Translations under genes and position numbers: made by a program
The notes under the pieces: model-generated
Databases searched by the model: none
What the model saw: the letters and a program-made list of their open reading frames with translations, nothing else
Told to the model about the DNA's origin: nothing
In this document: piece by piece, positions 46,325 through 55,432 of the stretch
How the letters are laid out: every line of letters starts with the position of its first letter
Position numbering within the stretch: position 1 is the first letter of the stretch
Assembly (NCBI RefSeq): GCF_003600895.1
Contig: NZ_QYRP01000002.1
Coordinates: forward strand, 806,001 to 870,000
Length of the DNA stretch: 64,000 nucleotides
Source: Nocardioides cavernaquae
Lineage (GTDB): Bacteria; Actinomycetota; Actinomycetes; Propionibacteriales; Nocardioidaceae
Direction: 5' to 3'

Positions 46325-47050
46325 TCAGCCGCGCCAGACCCCGGCTTCGGCCGAACCACCGGCGCCACCGAGGTCGGCGTACTCACGGATCCAGGTGTGC
46401 ATGGCGATCGCTGCCGCCGCCGAAGCGTTGATCGACCGCGTCGACCCGAACTGCGCGATCGAGAACGTGCCATCACACACGGAGCGCGCACCCTCGGACA
46501 GGCCCGGCCCTTCCTGTCCGAACAGGAAGCAGACACGCCGTGGCACGGCTGTCGTCTCGAGGTGCAGCGAGCCCGGCAGGTTGTCGATGCCGAGCAGGGT
46601 CACGGGCCCACCGGGAAGCGAGTGCAGGTACGCCGCCAGGTCCGCGGCCGACGCATGGTGCCGGATGTGCTGGTAGCGATCGGTCACCATCGCCCCACGC
46701 CGGTTCCAGCGCTTGCGGCCCACGATGTGCACCTCGGCCGCGAGGAAGGCGTTGGCGGAGCGCACGATCGTGCCGATGTTGAAGTCGTGCTGCCAGTTCT
46801 CGATGGCGACGTGGAAGTCGTGGCGGCGCGTGTCGAGATCGGCGCGGATCGCCTCGAGAGTCCAGTAGCGGTAGCGGTCCACGACGTTGCGGCGGTCCCC
46901 TTCGCGCAGCAGCTCCGGATCCCACTGCGGACCCTCCGGCCACGGTCCGGACCACGGTCCGAGGCCGACCTCCTCCGGCCCGTGCGGCATGGGGTCGTAG
47001 GGCGCGCGCTGCTCCGCGTCGTACTCGCCGTCGCGCACTGGATCGTCCAC
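46325..47050 (-). CDS. TrmH/SpoU-family RNA methyltransferase
   Basis: A 241-residue SAM-dependent 2'-O-ribose methyltransferase with the knotted SPOUT fold. Motif 1 is NIGTIVRSANAFLAAEVHIV (about 92-111), motif 2 is CFLFGQEGPGLSEGA (about 174-188), and motif 3 is IAQFGSTRSINASAAAAIAM (about 197-216). A 60-residue N-terminal extension rich in Pro, Gly and Asp precedes it. tRNA or rRNA could be the target. The GTG at 47050 follows TAACCT by 7 bp. Confidence 0.9.
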   Translation of the reverse strand: MDDPVRDGEYDAEQRAPYDPMPHGPEEVGLGPWSGPWPEGPQWDPELLREGDRRNVVDRYRYWTLEAIRADLDTRRHDFHVAIENWQHDFNIGTIVRSANAFLAAEVHIVGRKRWNRRGAMVTDRYQHIRHHASAADLAAYLHSLPGGPVTLLGIDNLPGSLHLETTAVPRRVCFLFGQEGPGLSEGARSVCDGTFSIAQFGSTRSINASAAAAIAMHTWIREYADLGGAGGSAEAGVWRG

Positions 47051-47057
47051 GGGACGC

Positions 47058-47063
47058 AGGTTA
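47058..47063 (-). promoter_or_regulatory. Leaderless -10 box for the TrmH-type gene
   Basis: TAACCT on the minus strand with 7 bp to the GTG at 47050. Confidence 0.45.
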
Positions 47064-47097
47064 GTCGGGACCCGCCCGGAGGGTGGGGTTGCCCGGC

Positions 47098-47103
47098 TAC
47101 TGT
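47098..47103 (+). promoter_or_regulatory. Leaderless -10 box for the DedA gene
   Basis: TACTGT with 6 bp to the GTG at 47110. Confidence 0.45.
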
Positions 47104-47109
47104 GCTCTC

Positions 47110-47784
47110 GTGATCGCTGACCTGATGTCGCCGCTGCTGCTGGGCATGGACTGGATGGAACCGCAGTGGTGGCTCGACCACTTCGGCACCGAGATGGTGT
47201 GGCTCAGCCTGATCATCCTGGTGATCGAGTGCGGGCTCTTCTTCCCGTTCCTCCCCGGCGACACGCTCCTGTTCGCGATCGGCCTCTTCATCGCCGGTGA
47301 CCAGGTCTCGATCGTCCCGGGGCACCACTCCATCGACCTGGTCGTCGTGATGGCGCTCTTCGTCGGAGCCGCCTTCCTGGGCAACGTGGTCGGCTACGAG
47401 ATCGGCCGCGCCGTCGGACCGCCGCTCTATGAGCGCGACGGCCGCATCCTCAAGCGGAAGTACTTCGACCAGACGCACGCCTTCTTCGAGAAGCACGGCA
47501 CCAAGGCACTGGTCATCGGCCGCTTCGTGCCCGTCGTGCGGACCTTCGTCACGGTCGTCGCAGGCGTCACCCGCATGGACCGCCGGGTCTTCCTGACGTG
47601 GAGCTTCATCGGCGCTGTGCTCTGGGTCCTCTCGATCACGCTGCTCGGCTACTTCCTCGGCCAGGCCTTCCCGAGCCTGGGAGAGAACCTCGACAAGGCG
47701 ATCATCGTCATCGTCGCGGTCTCGCTGATCCCGGTCGCCTACGAGTGGTGGGCGCACAAGCGGAAGTCCGCCGCACACTCCTGA
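47110..47784 (+). CDS. DedA family membrane protein
   Basis: A 224-residue DedA/SNARE-associated (VTT) domain protein, a family now linked to lipid carrier or phospholipid scrambling. Seen: FFPFLPGDTLLFAIG (about 50-64, with the conserved acidic residue), GAAFLGNVVGYEIGRAVG, FFEKHGTKALVIGRFVPVVR (about 131-150, essential Arg residues) and the helix block to about 215. The GTG at 47110 is preferred because of its leaderless box; an upstream GTG would add nine residues. The N-terminus then starts at the usual point. Confidence 0.88.
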   Translation: MIADLMSPLLLGMDWMEPQWWLDHFGTEMVWLSLIILVIECGLFFPFLPGDTLLFAIGLFIAGDQVSIVPGHHSIDLVVVMALFVGAAFLGNVVGYEIGRAVGPPLYERDGRILKRKYFDQTHAFFEKHGTKALVIGRFVPVVRTFVTVVAGVTRMDRRVFLTWSFIGAVLWVLSITLLGYFLGQAFPSLGENLDKAIIVIVAVSLIPVAYEWWAHKRKSAAHS

Positions 47785-47817
47785 GCACGGCTCGCCACCG
47801 CTGACCGGGGCCTGACC

Positions 47818-47823
47818 TAGGCT
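47818..47823 (+). promoter_or_regulatory. Leaderless -10 box for the aminotransferase gene
   Basis: TAGGCT with 7 bp to the ATG at 47831. Confidence 0.5.
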
Positions 47824-47830
47824 CGGAGCC

Positions 47831-49012
47831 ATGGCAGTACGACGCGACGCCGACCGTCTCGCGGGCATCCCGCCGACGGTGTTCAGCCGCATGTCCGCAC
47901 TCGCCGCCTCCACCGGGGCGGTCAACCTGGGCCAGGGCTTCCCGGACCGCGACGGTCCCTCGACCGTGATCGAGCGCGCGGTCTCGGCCCTGCGCGACGG
48001 CGCCAACCAGTACGCCCCCGGCGCCGGCATCCCGGCGCTGCGCCGTGCCATCGCCGACCACCAGCTGCGGCACTACGGCCTCGATCTCGACCCGGACACC
48101 GAGGTGGTCGTGACCACCGGGGCGACCGAGGCCATCGCCGGCGCCATGCTCGGCCTGGTCAACCCCGGCGACGAGGTCATCGTCCTCGAGCCCTGGTATG
48201 ACAGCTATGCGGCGATGATCTCCTTCGCCGGCGGAGTGCTGCGGCCGGTCACCCTGCACGCGCCGGAGTTCCGCCTCGACGTCGATGCGCTCGAAGCCGC
48301 GGTCACCTCGTGCACGAAGCTGCTGCTGATCAACACCCCGCACAACCCGACCGGCACCGTGCTGACCCGCTCCGAACTCGAAGCCGTCGCCCGCATCGCG
48401 ATCGAGCACGACCTGATCGTGGTCACCGACGAGGTCTACGAGCACCTCGTCTTCACCGGTCACACGCACGTCCCGATCGCGACCCTGCCCGGCATGGCCG
48501 ACCGCACGCTCACCCTGTCCAGCGCCGGCAAGAGCTACAGCTTCACCGGCTGGAAGGTCGGCTGGGCGACCGGCCCGGCCCCGCTCGTCGGGGCAGTCCT
48601 CGCCGCCAAGCAGTGGCTCAGCTTCACCTCCGCCTCCGCGCTCCAGCCGGCGATCGCCTGGGCGCTGGAGCACGAGGCGGCGTACCCGCGCGAGCTGGCG
48701 GTCTCCCTCGAGGAGCGACGCGACCTGCTCTGCGACGGACTCTCCGCGGTCGGGCTGACCGCACGCCGCCCGGAGGGCACCTACTTCGCCACGACCGACG
48801 TCGCTCACCTCGGGTGGAAGGACGGGCTGGAGTTCTGCCTGGCCCTGCCCGAGCGTGCGGGCGTCGTCGCGATCCCGATGCAGGGGTTCTACGGGTCGCC
48901 CCGGTCCGGCCACCACCCCGGCAGGCACCTGGTGCGCTGGGCCTTCTGCAAGGAGCCGGATGTGCTTCAGGAGGGGCTGCGCCGTCTGTCCGCGGCCGAC
49001 CTCAGCGCCTGA
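47831..49012 (+). CDS. Class I/II PLP-dependent aminotransferase (DapC-like)
   Basis: A 393-residue fold-type I aminotransferase. Seen: LGQGFPDRDGP (about 33-43), NQYAPGAGIPALRRAI, GATEAIAGAMLGLVNPGDEV, the PLP-phosphate/ring-binding NTPHNPTGTVL and VTDEVYEHLVF, and SSAGKSYSFTGWKVGW with the Schiff-base Lys at about 238. The C-terminal Arg that binds the substrate carboxylate lies in HLVRWAFCK. It is closest in pattern to actinobacterial N-succinyldiaminopimelate aminotransferase (DapC) and kynurenine aminotransferases; no lysine pathway genes are adjacent, so the substrate stays open. Confidence 0.88.
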   Translation: MAVRRDADRLAGIPPTVFSRMSALAASTGAVNLGQGFPDRDGPSTVIERAVSALRDGANQYAPGAGIPALRRAIADHQLRHYGLDLDPDTEVVVTTGATEAIAGAMLGLVNPGDEVIVLEPWYDSYAAMISFAGGVLRPVTLHAPEFRLDVDALEAAVTSCTKLLLINTPHNPTGTVLTRSELEAVARIAIEHDLIVVTDEVYEHLVFTGHTHVPIATLPGMADRTLTLSSAGKSYSFTGWKVGWATGPAPLVGAVLAAKQWLSFTSASALQPAIAWALEHEAAYPRELAVSLEERRDLLCDGLSAVGLTARRPEGTYFATTDVAHLGWKDGLEFCLALPERAGVVAIPMQGFYGSPRSGHHPGRHLVRWAFCKEPDVLQEGLRRLSAADLSA

Positions 49013-49065
49013 ACCTCGCCACCGCAGTCACCTTGGCAGCACACCTGTGCTGGTTCGCCGGAGCG

Positions 49066-50157
49066 TCAGCGGCCGTTGAGCCAGAGGGAGACCTCGGGCC
49101 GGAGCAGCAGGTAGGCGGTCACCATCCCGGCGACCGCGGTCACGATCGGGGCGATCGCGGTGACGAGGGCGAACGAGAGCATCCCCGAGAGCACGGCCGA
49201 CGCGATGAGCAACGGACGCGCCCAGCGCACGCGCAGCACGACCAGCAGCGCCAGCCCCGCAGCCACGATCGACCAGGTCACGAAGATGCCGATCATCGCG
49301 AACGCCGTGGTGCGCACCTGGTCCGCGGTCAGGCCGAGCTCGGCGAACCGGTCCTGCTCCTTGAGGAGCTCATCGACGGTCGTGGGTTCGAGCGCGATCG
49401 CCAGCGCGGACAGGGTCAGCAGGCCCGCGACCAGCAGGGTGCAGACCCAGGTGACGACACAGGCTGCGACCAACGGCGCGGGCCGCTTCGTCAGCGGAAC
49501 CGTCGACTGCTCGGCGCGCGGGGCCCCGAAACCGGAGTACGGCGCTGCACCGGTCGACACCGGCGATCCACCCGCGGGCGGCCACACCGGCGGGGGCATG
49601 TGCGGGGGCATCGGCGCCGGGGGCCGCGTCGGATCCGCGGCCTGATCCTGGGCCTGATCCTGGGCCTGACCCTGGGACGGGGGCTGCTGGCGCTCGGGCC
49701 GGCGGGGCACCGTCTGGCGCACGGCCCGACCGGCGAACCAGTCACGGGCCGGCCCGGTCCACAGCAGGACGGCGCTGACCGCGACGAGTGCCGAGGAGAA
49801 CGGACCGCCGATGAAGCCGAGGAAGAAGAGCGGGACCGCAGCAGCACTGAGGCCCGCCCTCGCGCCCTTGCTCTTCTGGAGCACATAGAAGCCGCAGATG
49901 CCCGCGACCGCCGCACAGGCACCCGCGACGATGAACGCGGTCTGGCTGAGCTGCAGCCACTCCTCGACGTTCATTCCGAGGCTGGAGTACGGAGGGGACT
50001 TGAGCTTGGCGGCGACCAGCTCACGGTTGTACAGCGAACGCAGCTTGGCGATCGCGTCGTACAGGCCGAGGACGAGAAAGGCGGACCCGACCATGGCCAC
50101 CCACCCGGCCATCGTGACCTGGGGTGGGCGGCCGGCGGCCTGAGTCTGCTGCGTCAT
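49066..50157 (-). CDS. Polytopic membrane protein of unknown function, coupled to clpB
   Basis: A 363-residue protein with two helix blocks, about 15-35, 72-92, 100-130 and then 232-260, 290-315, 320-350. They are joined by a cytosolic linker of about 95 residues rich in Pro, Gln and Ala (about 145-225), partly made of a 12-bp coding repeat (QAQDQAQDQ). Its ATG overlaps the clpB stop by 4 bp (ATGA), so it is translated with clpB and probably heat-induced. No family recognised; other actinobacteria often have DUF-type membrane genes at this place. Confidence 0.7.
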   Translation of the reverse strand: MTQQTQAAGRPPQVTMAGWVAMVGSAFLVLGLYDAIAKLRSLYNRELVAAKLKSPPYSSLGMNVEEWLQLSQTAFIVAGACAAVAGICGFYVLQKSKGARAGLSAAAVPLFFLGFIGGPFSSALVAVSAVLLWTGPARDWFAGRAVRQTVPRRPERQQPPSQGQAQDQAQDQAADPTRPPAPMPPHMPPPVWPPAGGSPVSTGAAPYSGFGAPRAEQSTVPLTKRPAPLVAACVVTWVCTLLVAGLLTLSALAIALEPTTVDELLKEQDRFAELGLTADQVRTTAFAMIGIFVTWSIVAAGLALLVVLRVRWARPLLIASAVLSGMLSFALVTAIAPIVTAVAGMVTAYLLLRPEVSLWLNGR

Positions 50158-52772
50158 GCCCCCATTCTGGGGGTGAGCACCAACCCGTCGGTACTCGGCC
50201 CGGAGACACGGTCCACCACGACACTGCCGCCGTCGGTGACCTCGCCCGCGATCAGCAGCCGCGCCAGCGGGTCACCGATCGAGCTCTGGATCAGGCGACG
50301 CAGCGGCCGGGCGCCGTACGCCGGGTCGTAGCCGGTCTCGGCGAGCCACCGCTTCGCGTCGTCGCTGATCTCCAGCCCGATGCGGCGCGCCTCGAGGCGC
50401 TTGGTCAGCAGCGCGAGCTGGAGGTCGACGATGTGGGTCAGCTCGTCCCTGCTGAGCGCGTCGAAGAGGACCACCTCGTCGAGCCGGTTCAGGAACTCCG
50501 GCTTGAAGTGGCCGCGCACGACGCCCATCACCGACTCCTTCTTCACCTCGGGGTCGAGCGTGGGGTCGACGAGGAACGTCGATCCCAGGTTCGACGTGAG
50601 GATCAACAGGGTGTTGCGGAAGTCGACCGTGCGGCCCTGGCCGTCGGTGAGCCGTCCGTCGTCGAGCACCTGGAGCAGGATGTCGAAGACCTCGGGGTGG
50701 GCCTTCTCGACCTCGTCGAGGAGCACGACGGAGTACGGGCGCCGTCGGACCGCCTCGGTGAGCTGGCCGCCCTCGTCGTAGCCGACGTAGCCGGGAGGTG
50801 CACCGACCAGGCGCGAGACGCTGTGCTTCTCGGAGTACTCGCTCATGTCGATGCGGACGATCGCGCGCTCGTCGTCGAACAGGAAGTCCGCGAGAGCTTT
50901 CGCCAGCTCGGTCTTGCCGGTGCCCGTCGGGCCGAGGAAGAGGAACGAGCCCGTGGGTCGGTTGGGGTCCGCGATGCCGGCCCGCGAGCGGCGTACGGCG
51001 TCACTCACCGCGAGCACCGCAGCCTCCTGGCCGATCAGGCGCTTGCCGATGACCGACTCCATCTCGAGGAGCCGTGCCGTCTCTCCCTGCAGCATGCGAC
51101 CGGTCGGGATGCCGGTCCACGCCTCGACGACGTCGGCGATCTGCTCGGCGCCGACCTCCTCGCCGACCAGCGGCTCGGCCTTGGCATCGTCGCTGGCCTG
51201 GTTCTTCTCGACGGTCGCCAACCGGGCCTCGAGCTCGGGGATCTTGGCGTAGTTGATCTCGCTGGCCTTCTCGAGGTTGCCCTCGCGCAGCAGCTTGTCG
51301 GCCTCGCTGCGCAGCGCGTCGAGCTGGCGGCGCAGGTCGCCCTCGCCCTCGAGGTTGGACTTCTCCGCCTCCCAGCGGGCCTCGAGCGCGCGCAGCGCCT
51401 CCTCGTCGTCCGCGAGGTCGGCGCGCAGCTTCTGGAGGCGGTCCAGGCTGGCCGGGTCGGACTCCTTGGCCAGCGCGAACTCCTCCATCTTGAGCCGGTC
51501 GACCTGACGCCGAAGCTGGTCGATCTCCTCGGGCGAGGACTCGATCTCCATGCGCAGGCGCGAGGCCGCCTCGTCGATGAGGTCGATCGCCTTGTCCGGC
51601 AGCTGGCGGCCGGTGATGTAGCGGTCACTCAGCGTCGCGGCCGCAACGAGGGCGGCATCGGTGATGCGCACGCCGTGGTGCGCCTCGTACTTCTCCTGGA
51701 TGCCGCGCAAGATCTGGATGGTGTCCTCGACGCTCGGCTCACCGACGAAGACCTGCTGGAAGCGGCGCTCGAGGGCAGGGTCCTTCTCGATGGACTCGCG
51801 GTACTCGTCGAGGGTCGTCGCGCCGATCATGTGCAGCTCGCCGCGCGCCAGCATGGGCTTGAGCATGTTGCCCGCGTCCATCTGGCTGTCACCCCCGGCG
51901 CCCGCTCCGACGACCGTGTGCAGCTCGTCGATGAAGGTGACCACCTGGCCACCGGCGTCCTTGATCTCCTCGAGCACGGCCTTGAGCCGCTCCTCGAACT
52001 CGCCGCGGTACTTCGCACCGGCCACCATCGCGGCCAGGTCGAGGCTGAGGACGCGGCGGCCCTTGAGGCTGTCGGGGACGTCGCCGGCGACGACACGCTG
52101 GGCGAGGCCCTCGACGACGGCGGTCTTGCCGACGCCGGGCTCGCCGATCAGGACCGGGTTGTTCTTCGTGCGGCGGGACAGGACCTGGATCACACGGCGG
52201 ATCTCGGCGTCACGGCCGATGACCGGGTCGAGCTTGCCGTCCTCGGCCGCCCGGGTCAGGTCGACGGAGTACTTCTCCAGCGACTCGTACGTCGACTCCG
52301 CGTCCTGGCTGGTCACGCGCCGGTTGCCGCGGACGGCGGTCAAACCCTCGCGGAGGTCCTTCTCGGTCAGGCCAGCGTCGGTGAGCAGCTTCTTCGCGCT
52401 CGACTCGACGGTGGCGAGCGCGATCAGGAGGTGCTCCGTCGCGACGTACTCATCCTTGAGGGACGCGGCGAGGTCGATGGCACTGGCCAGCACGCGGGTG
52501 AGCGCGGCCGACGCGGCGGGCTGCTGGACCGTTGCTCCGGTGGCGCGCGGCAGGCTCGCGACGAGCTGCTCGGCCTGCGCCGCAATCGCGGACGCGTCGA
52601 CGCCGGACTTGGTGATCAGGGTGCGCGCGGTCCCCTCGGGGTCGCGCAGCAGCGCGGCCAGCAGGTGTGCCGGCTCCATCGTGCTGTTGCCGCCGGTGGT
52701 GGCAGCGAGCTGGGCAGCCTCGATCGCCTCGCGGCTGCGGGTCGTGAACTTGTCCGCTCCGAACGCGCTCAT
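50154..52772 (-). CDS. clpB: ATP-dependent disaggregase ClpB
   Basis: A hexameric AAA+ chaperone that, with DnaK, pulls proteins out of aggregates. It has 872 residues, full length. It consists of the double Clp N domain (about 1-145), first AAA domain with Walker A GEPGVGKT (about 210-217), the coiled-coil middle domain that binds DnaK (about 410-530), and the second AAA domain with GPTGTGKT (about 614-621) and [13 protein letters not shown]. The ATG at 52772 has GAGGAGGACC upstream. A HAIR element about 95 bp before the start places it under HspR, whose gene is at 61056. Confidence 0.97.
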   Translation of the reverse strand: MSAFGADKFTTRSREAIEAAQLAATTGGNSTMEPAHLLAALLRDPEGTARTLITKSGVDASAIAAQAEQLVASLPRATGATVQQPAASAALTRVLASAIDLAASLKDEYVATEHLLIALATVESSAKKLLTDAGLTEKDLREGLTAVRGNRRVTSQDAESTYESLEKYSVDLTRAAEDGKLDPVIGRDAEIRRVIQVLSRRTKNNPVLIGEPGVGKTAVVEGLAQRVVAGDVPDSLKGRRVLSLDLAAMVAGAKYRGEFEERLKAVLEEIKDAGGQVVTFIDELHTVVGAGAGGDSQMDAGNMLKPMLARGELHMIGATTLDEYRESIEKDPALERRFQQVFVGEPSVEDTIQILRGIQEKYEAHHGVRITDAALVAAATLSDRYITGRQLPDKAIDLIDEAASRLRMEIESSPEEIDQLRRQVDRLKMEEFALAKESDPASLDRLQKLRADLADDEEALRALEARWEAEKSNLEGEGDLRRQLDALRSEADKLLREGNLEKASEINYAKIPELEARLATVEKNQASDDAKAEPLVGEEVGAEQIADVVEAWTGIPTGRMLQGETARLLEMESVIGKRLIGQEAAVLAVSDAVRRSRAGIADPNRPTGSFLFLGPTGTGKTELAKALADFLFDDERAIVRIDMSEYSEKHSVSRLVGAPPGYVGYDEGGQLTEAVRRRPYSVVLLDEVEKAHPEVFDILLQVLDDGRLTDGQGRTVDFRNTLLILTSNLGSTFLVDPTLDPEVKKESVMGVVRGHFKPEFLNRLDEVVLFDALSRDELTHIVDLQLALLTKRLEARRIGLEISDDAKRWLAETGYDPAYGARPLRRLIQSSIGDPLARLLIAGEVTDGGSVVVDRVSGPSTDGLVLTPRMGA

Positions 52773-52822
52773 GTGGTGGGGTCCTCCTCGACAAGGGTCT
52801 CAATGCATCGTGGCGCACACGA

Positions 52823-52840
52823 GCCCTCCCTGTGGAGGGC
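52823..52840 (-). other. Short hairpin in the clpB leader
   Basis: GCCCTCC-ctgt-GGAGGGC, 7-bp arms with a four-base loop, between the HAIR site and the clpB start. Confidence 0.4.
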
Positions 52841-52866
52841 CCTTGGTCACCTGTCGCAACAACGCC

Positions 52867-52893
52867 AGAGTTGAGTCCATTCCACTCAACTCT
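52867..52893. promoter_or_regulatory. HAIR element (HspR binding site) of clpB
   Basis: GTTGAGT-N7-ACTCAAC inside a longer perfect inverted repeat (AGAGTTGAGT and ACTCAACTCT around CCATTCC). This matches the known HspR-associated inverted repeat (CTTGAGT-N7-ACTCAAG) in all but the outermost pair. HspR with DnaK as co-repressor binds such sites and is released on heat shock. Confidence 0.9.
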
Positions 52894-52903
52894 GACAACT
52901 TCT

Positions 52904-53053
52904 CCCCGTCGACACGGCGCAACCTCGAAGTCGACACGGCGCGACCTCAACGCCGACACGGCGCTACTTCCCGTGTACTGCGGGAAGTAGCGCCGTGTCG
53001 AGGCCAACTTTGCGCCGTGTCGGCGCCGAGGTTGCGACGTGTCGACGTTGCTA
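52904..53053. repeat. 22-bp-period class A array, inverted (three units each side)
   Basis: Reverse units at 52904-52922, 52923-52944 and 52945-52966, then exactly 21 bp, then forward units at 52988, 53010 and 53032. Inner units begin TAGCGCCGTGTCG and the outer left end is GTCGACGGGG. The last forward unit contains the stop codon (53051-53053) of the DUF4393-like gene. Confidence 0.85.
52954..53000. terminator. 19-bp perfect hairpin at the centre of the inverted array
   Basis: CGACACGGCGCTACTTCCC (52954-52972) and its exact complement (52982-53000) around GTGTACTGC. It may terminate the DUF445/DUF4393 transcript before the clpB promoter. Confidence 0.65.
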
Positions 53054-53947
53054 GTCGAGGTCCTGGGGGGCCTGGTGCTCGGGGAGAGCGGCCAGGTCAT
53101 CGGCCTCGGTGACCAGGCAGGTGCGGCAGAAGTCCTCACCGAAGGGCGTGAGGTGGATCGAGCGACGGACCACCTTGTGCGAACGGACCGAGTGCATGGC
53201 CGCGAGGACGTCGGGCTGCGCCTCGACGACCTGGTACTCGAGCGGGTCGGACAGCTGCTCGCGGGAGAACCAGATCAGGCCGAGGCGGAACAGGTTGTTG
53301 AGGTAGGACGGCACCTGGTCGAGGTAGCGCACCCCGGCCCGCGGGCCGATCATGTTGAGGCCGGGAGCAACCAGCGTGGAGCTGACCATGCCGATCGCGC
53401 CACCGGTGCGGACGTCGACCGCCGGCTGCGGGCCGCCCTTGAGCAGCAGCATCAGGACGCGGCCCTCGTCGGGCGCCATCTCACTGAGGATGCGGGCGTA
53501 CGCCGGGTGGCCCTGCTCGTTGTTCCACACGTCGCGCGAGCGGGCGAGCAGCGCCTGCCCCTGCTCACGCAGCGACTGCTGCTTCTGCAGCTCACGACGA
53601 GCCGCGGTGGCCGCGATGGCCTCCACGGGCTGGTGGTTGGACGAGCCGAGCGATGCGCTGACCTGGATGACCGCCTGAGGTAGCGAGACACCGCTGCTGA
53701 CCGCCTTGGCGAGGTCGCCGAAGATCGCGCCGGCCTGGGCCACACCCGCGGCGAGGTCCTTGGCACTGCTCGGGTTGGTCGCGGCGGAGAGGACCTTGCG
53801 GCCACCCTTCACCCCGGCAACGACGGTCCACTCGGCAGTGCGCAGCCATGACGTGGCCGCCAGCCGGACCAGTCCGGGGAACGCGTCCATGCGAGGTGTG
53901 GCGAGGGCCGTCGAGGCCGCCCGCTCAGGAAGGTTGTTGCTGCTCAT
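53051..53947 (-). CDS. DUF4393 (Abi-alpha)-like protein
   Basis: A 298-residue soluble or membrane-associated protein. The N-terminal 130 residues are helical and Ala-rich. The C-terminal half (about 150-298) has [20 protein letters not shown], then [20 protein letters not shown] and a final [14 protein letters not shown], a pattern of DUF4393 proteins where a winged-helix-like ending follows. The ATG at 53947 overlaps the stop of the DUF445 gene by 4 bp. The family name comes from an abortive-infection annotation; nothing here supports phage defence. Confidence 0.65.
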   Translation of the reverse strand: MSSNNLPERAASTALATPRMDAFPGLVRLAATSWLRTAEWTVVAGVKGGRKVLSAATNPSSAKDLAAGVAQAGAIFGDLAKAVSSGVSLPQAVIQVSASLGSSNHQPVEAIAATAARRELQKQQSLREQGQALLARSRDVWNNEQGHPAYARILSEMAPDEGRVLMLLLKGGPQPAVDVRTGGAIGMVSSTLVAPGLNMIGPRAGVRYLDQVPSYLNNLFRLGLIWFSREQLSDPLEYQVVEAQPDVLAAMHSVRSHKVVRRSIHLTPFGEDFCRTCLVTEADDLAALPEHQAPQDLD

Positions 53948-55293
53948 CCGCCACCAACTCCGAAGATCGCGTAGTGGATGAATCCACCTGCCAGGCCCAT
54001 GATCGCTCCGTGAGCGTAGAGCATCCACTCGTCTTCCTTGATGGCGGAGCGCATCATCTCGACGAAGTCACGTGAAGGAAGTTCCTTGGTGCGGGCGGCG
54101 ATCAGGACCCGGATCTTCCCCGACTGGGCGCGGGAGAACTCCTCGTCCTTGAACGGCGTCATCGTGCGACCGACGGCCTCGCGGGCAAAGCCTTCCTTGA
54201 TCGCGTCGTAGGCGCGGGCGCCGATCGCGATGCGCGCAGCGCCACGAACCGGGCCGGCGGCACGGTCGATGGCCGGGCCGAGCGCCGTCGCGAGCATCTG
54301 CCGCGTGCGGTCGCCGCGGGGACCATCCATGAGGAAGTCACCGATCCGCTCGAGCGTGATGACGTCGTCGGCGATGATCTTGGCGTAGACCTCGGCGGCC
54401 TCGTTCTGACGCCGGAGGAAGAGTCCGTGGAACTTGATGCCGAAGTAGCGCTTCGGCTCCGTCGGCTCGAAGATCAACCACATGCCGAGGGCGTTGGTGA
54501 CCCAACCGACGACGACACCGAGGACGGGCAGCAGCCACCACTGGTGGAACCAGTGGTCGGCGAAGGCGACGGGGACGCCGAGCAGGAAGCCGAAGAGGAA
54601 GCCGAAGTTGACCATCATGTTCAGCTCGCGCTGACCGATGTCCTTGAAGACACGGATGACCAGGCCGGGGTTCTTCCGGAAGTGGTCGATGACCATGATC
54701 TTCGGGTCGAGCAGCTGGTCGATGTGGATGCCGATCTCGTCGGTGATCGACGTGACGACGCTGGGCAGCTGCTGCTGGACGCGGGAGATGATCGCCCGCT
54801 TGCCGCTCGCCGGCAGGTCCCGCCAGAAGGCCGGGTTGCTCTGACGCATGACCTCGTCGACGAGCTCGGGGATCTCGCGCTCGAACATCGTGACGATGTG
54901 CTCGGCGATCTTGTCCGGCTCGAGCTGCTGGTAGAACTCAGCAGGCGTGCCCAGCTTGGCGATCGCCTTGTCGACGGCGATGCTGCCCATCTTGGCCGCG
55001 CGGGCCGGGACGATGCCCTGCCAGCCCAGGCCACCCTGGAGGATGCCGGGCACTTCCTGCAGCTTGTGCGGCAGGAGGCGGGCGATCTCCTTCATGCCGG
55101 GGACCTTGAAGCCATGGAAGTTGACCGGGTAGAAGAGCATGATCAGGCCGGTCCAGTTGATCAGCCAGCCGACCACTGCGGTGAAGAGCGGGATCGACAG
55201 GAACGCGATCCACTCATGGGTCGTATTGATGTTCTGGAGCGCCCAGTCGACATGACTGAGGTAGTCCAACACTGCGTCAAGCAGCGCACTCAC
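53944..55293 (-). CDS. DUF445 family membrane protein
   Basis: A 449-residue protein with an N-terminal helix pair (about 28-55), a long amphipathic region, a central helix pair (about 230-275: FGFLLGVPVAFADHWF, LLPVLGVVVGWVTNALGMWL) and a C-terminal hydrophobic end. Two repeats of a VGWxxNxxGxxxxFxP-like motif (about 41-57 and 258-276) identify DUF445. The function is unknown. The GTG start has AAGG upstream. It is coupled by ATGA overlap to the DUF4393-like gene. A 139-bp gap with no obvious feature separates it from the secreted-protein cluster upstream. Confidence 0.85.
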   Translation of the reverse strand: MSALLDAVLDYLSHVDWALQNINTTHEWIAFLSIPLFTAVVGWLINWTGLIMLFYPVNFHGFKVPGMKEIARLLPHKLQEVPGILQGGLGWQGIVPARAAKMGSIAVDKAIAKLGTPAEFYQQLEPDKIAEHIVTMFEREIPELVDEVMRQSNPAFWRDLPASGKRAIISRVQQQLPSVVTSITDEIGIHIDQLLDPKIMVIDHFRKNPGLVIRVFKDIGQRELNMMVNFGFLFGFLLGVPVAFADHWFHQWWLLPVLGVVVGWVTNALGMWLIFEPTEPKRYFGIKFHGLFLRRQNEAAEVYAKIIADDVITLERIGDFLMDGPRGDRTRQMLATALGPAIDRAAGPVRGAARIAIGARAYDAIKEGFAREAVGRTMTPFKDEEFSRAQSGKIRVLIAARTKELPSRDFVEMMRSAIKEDEWMLYAHGAIMGLAGGFIHYAIFGVGGG

Positions 55294-55432
55294 CGCCTTG
55301 CTCCACGACCTGCGGCCAGGTCGTCACCTGTGGGATCCATCACTTGCTACTGCAGGGTAGCGGCAACACACGCCGCCACCACACCGATCCGGGATCCGGG
55401 CGAATCAGGACAGTTGTCCAGTGCGGAACGGT

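Noticed and set aside
53051..53947. Abortive-infection defence gene
   Set aside because: Only the family nickname (Abi-alpha) suggests this. It is coupled to a DUF445 gene, with no toxin-antitoxin or other defence gene nearby.
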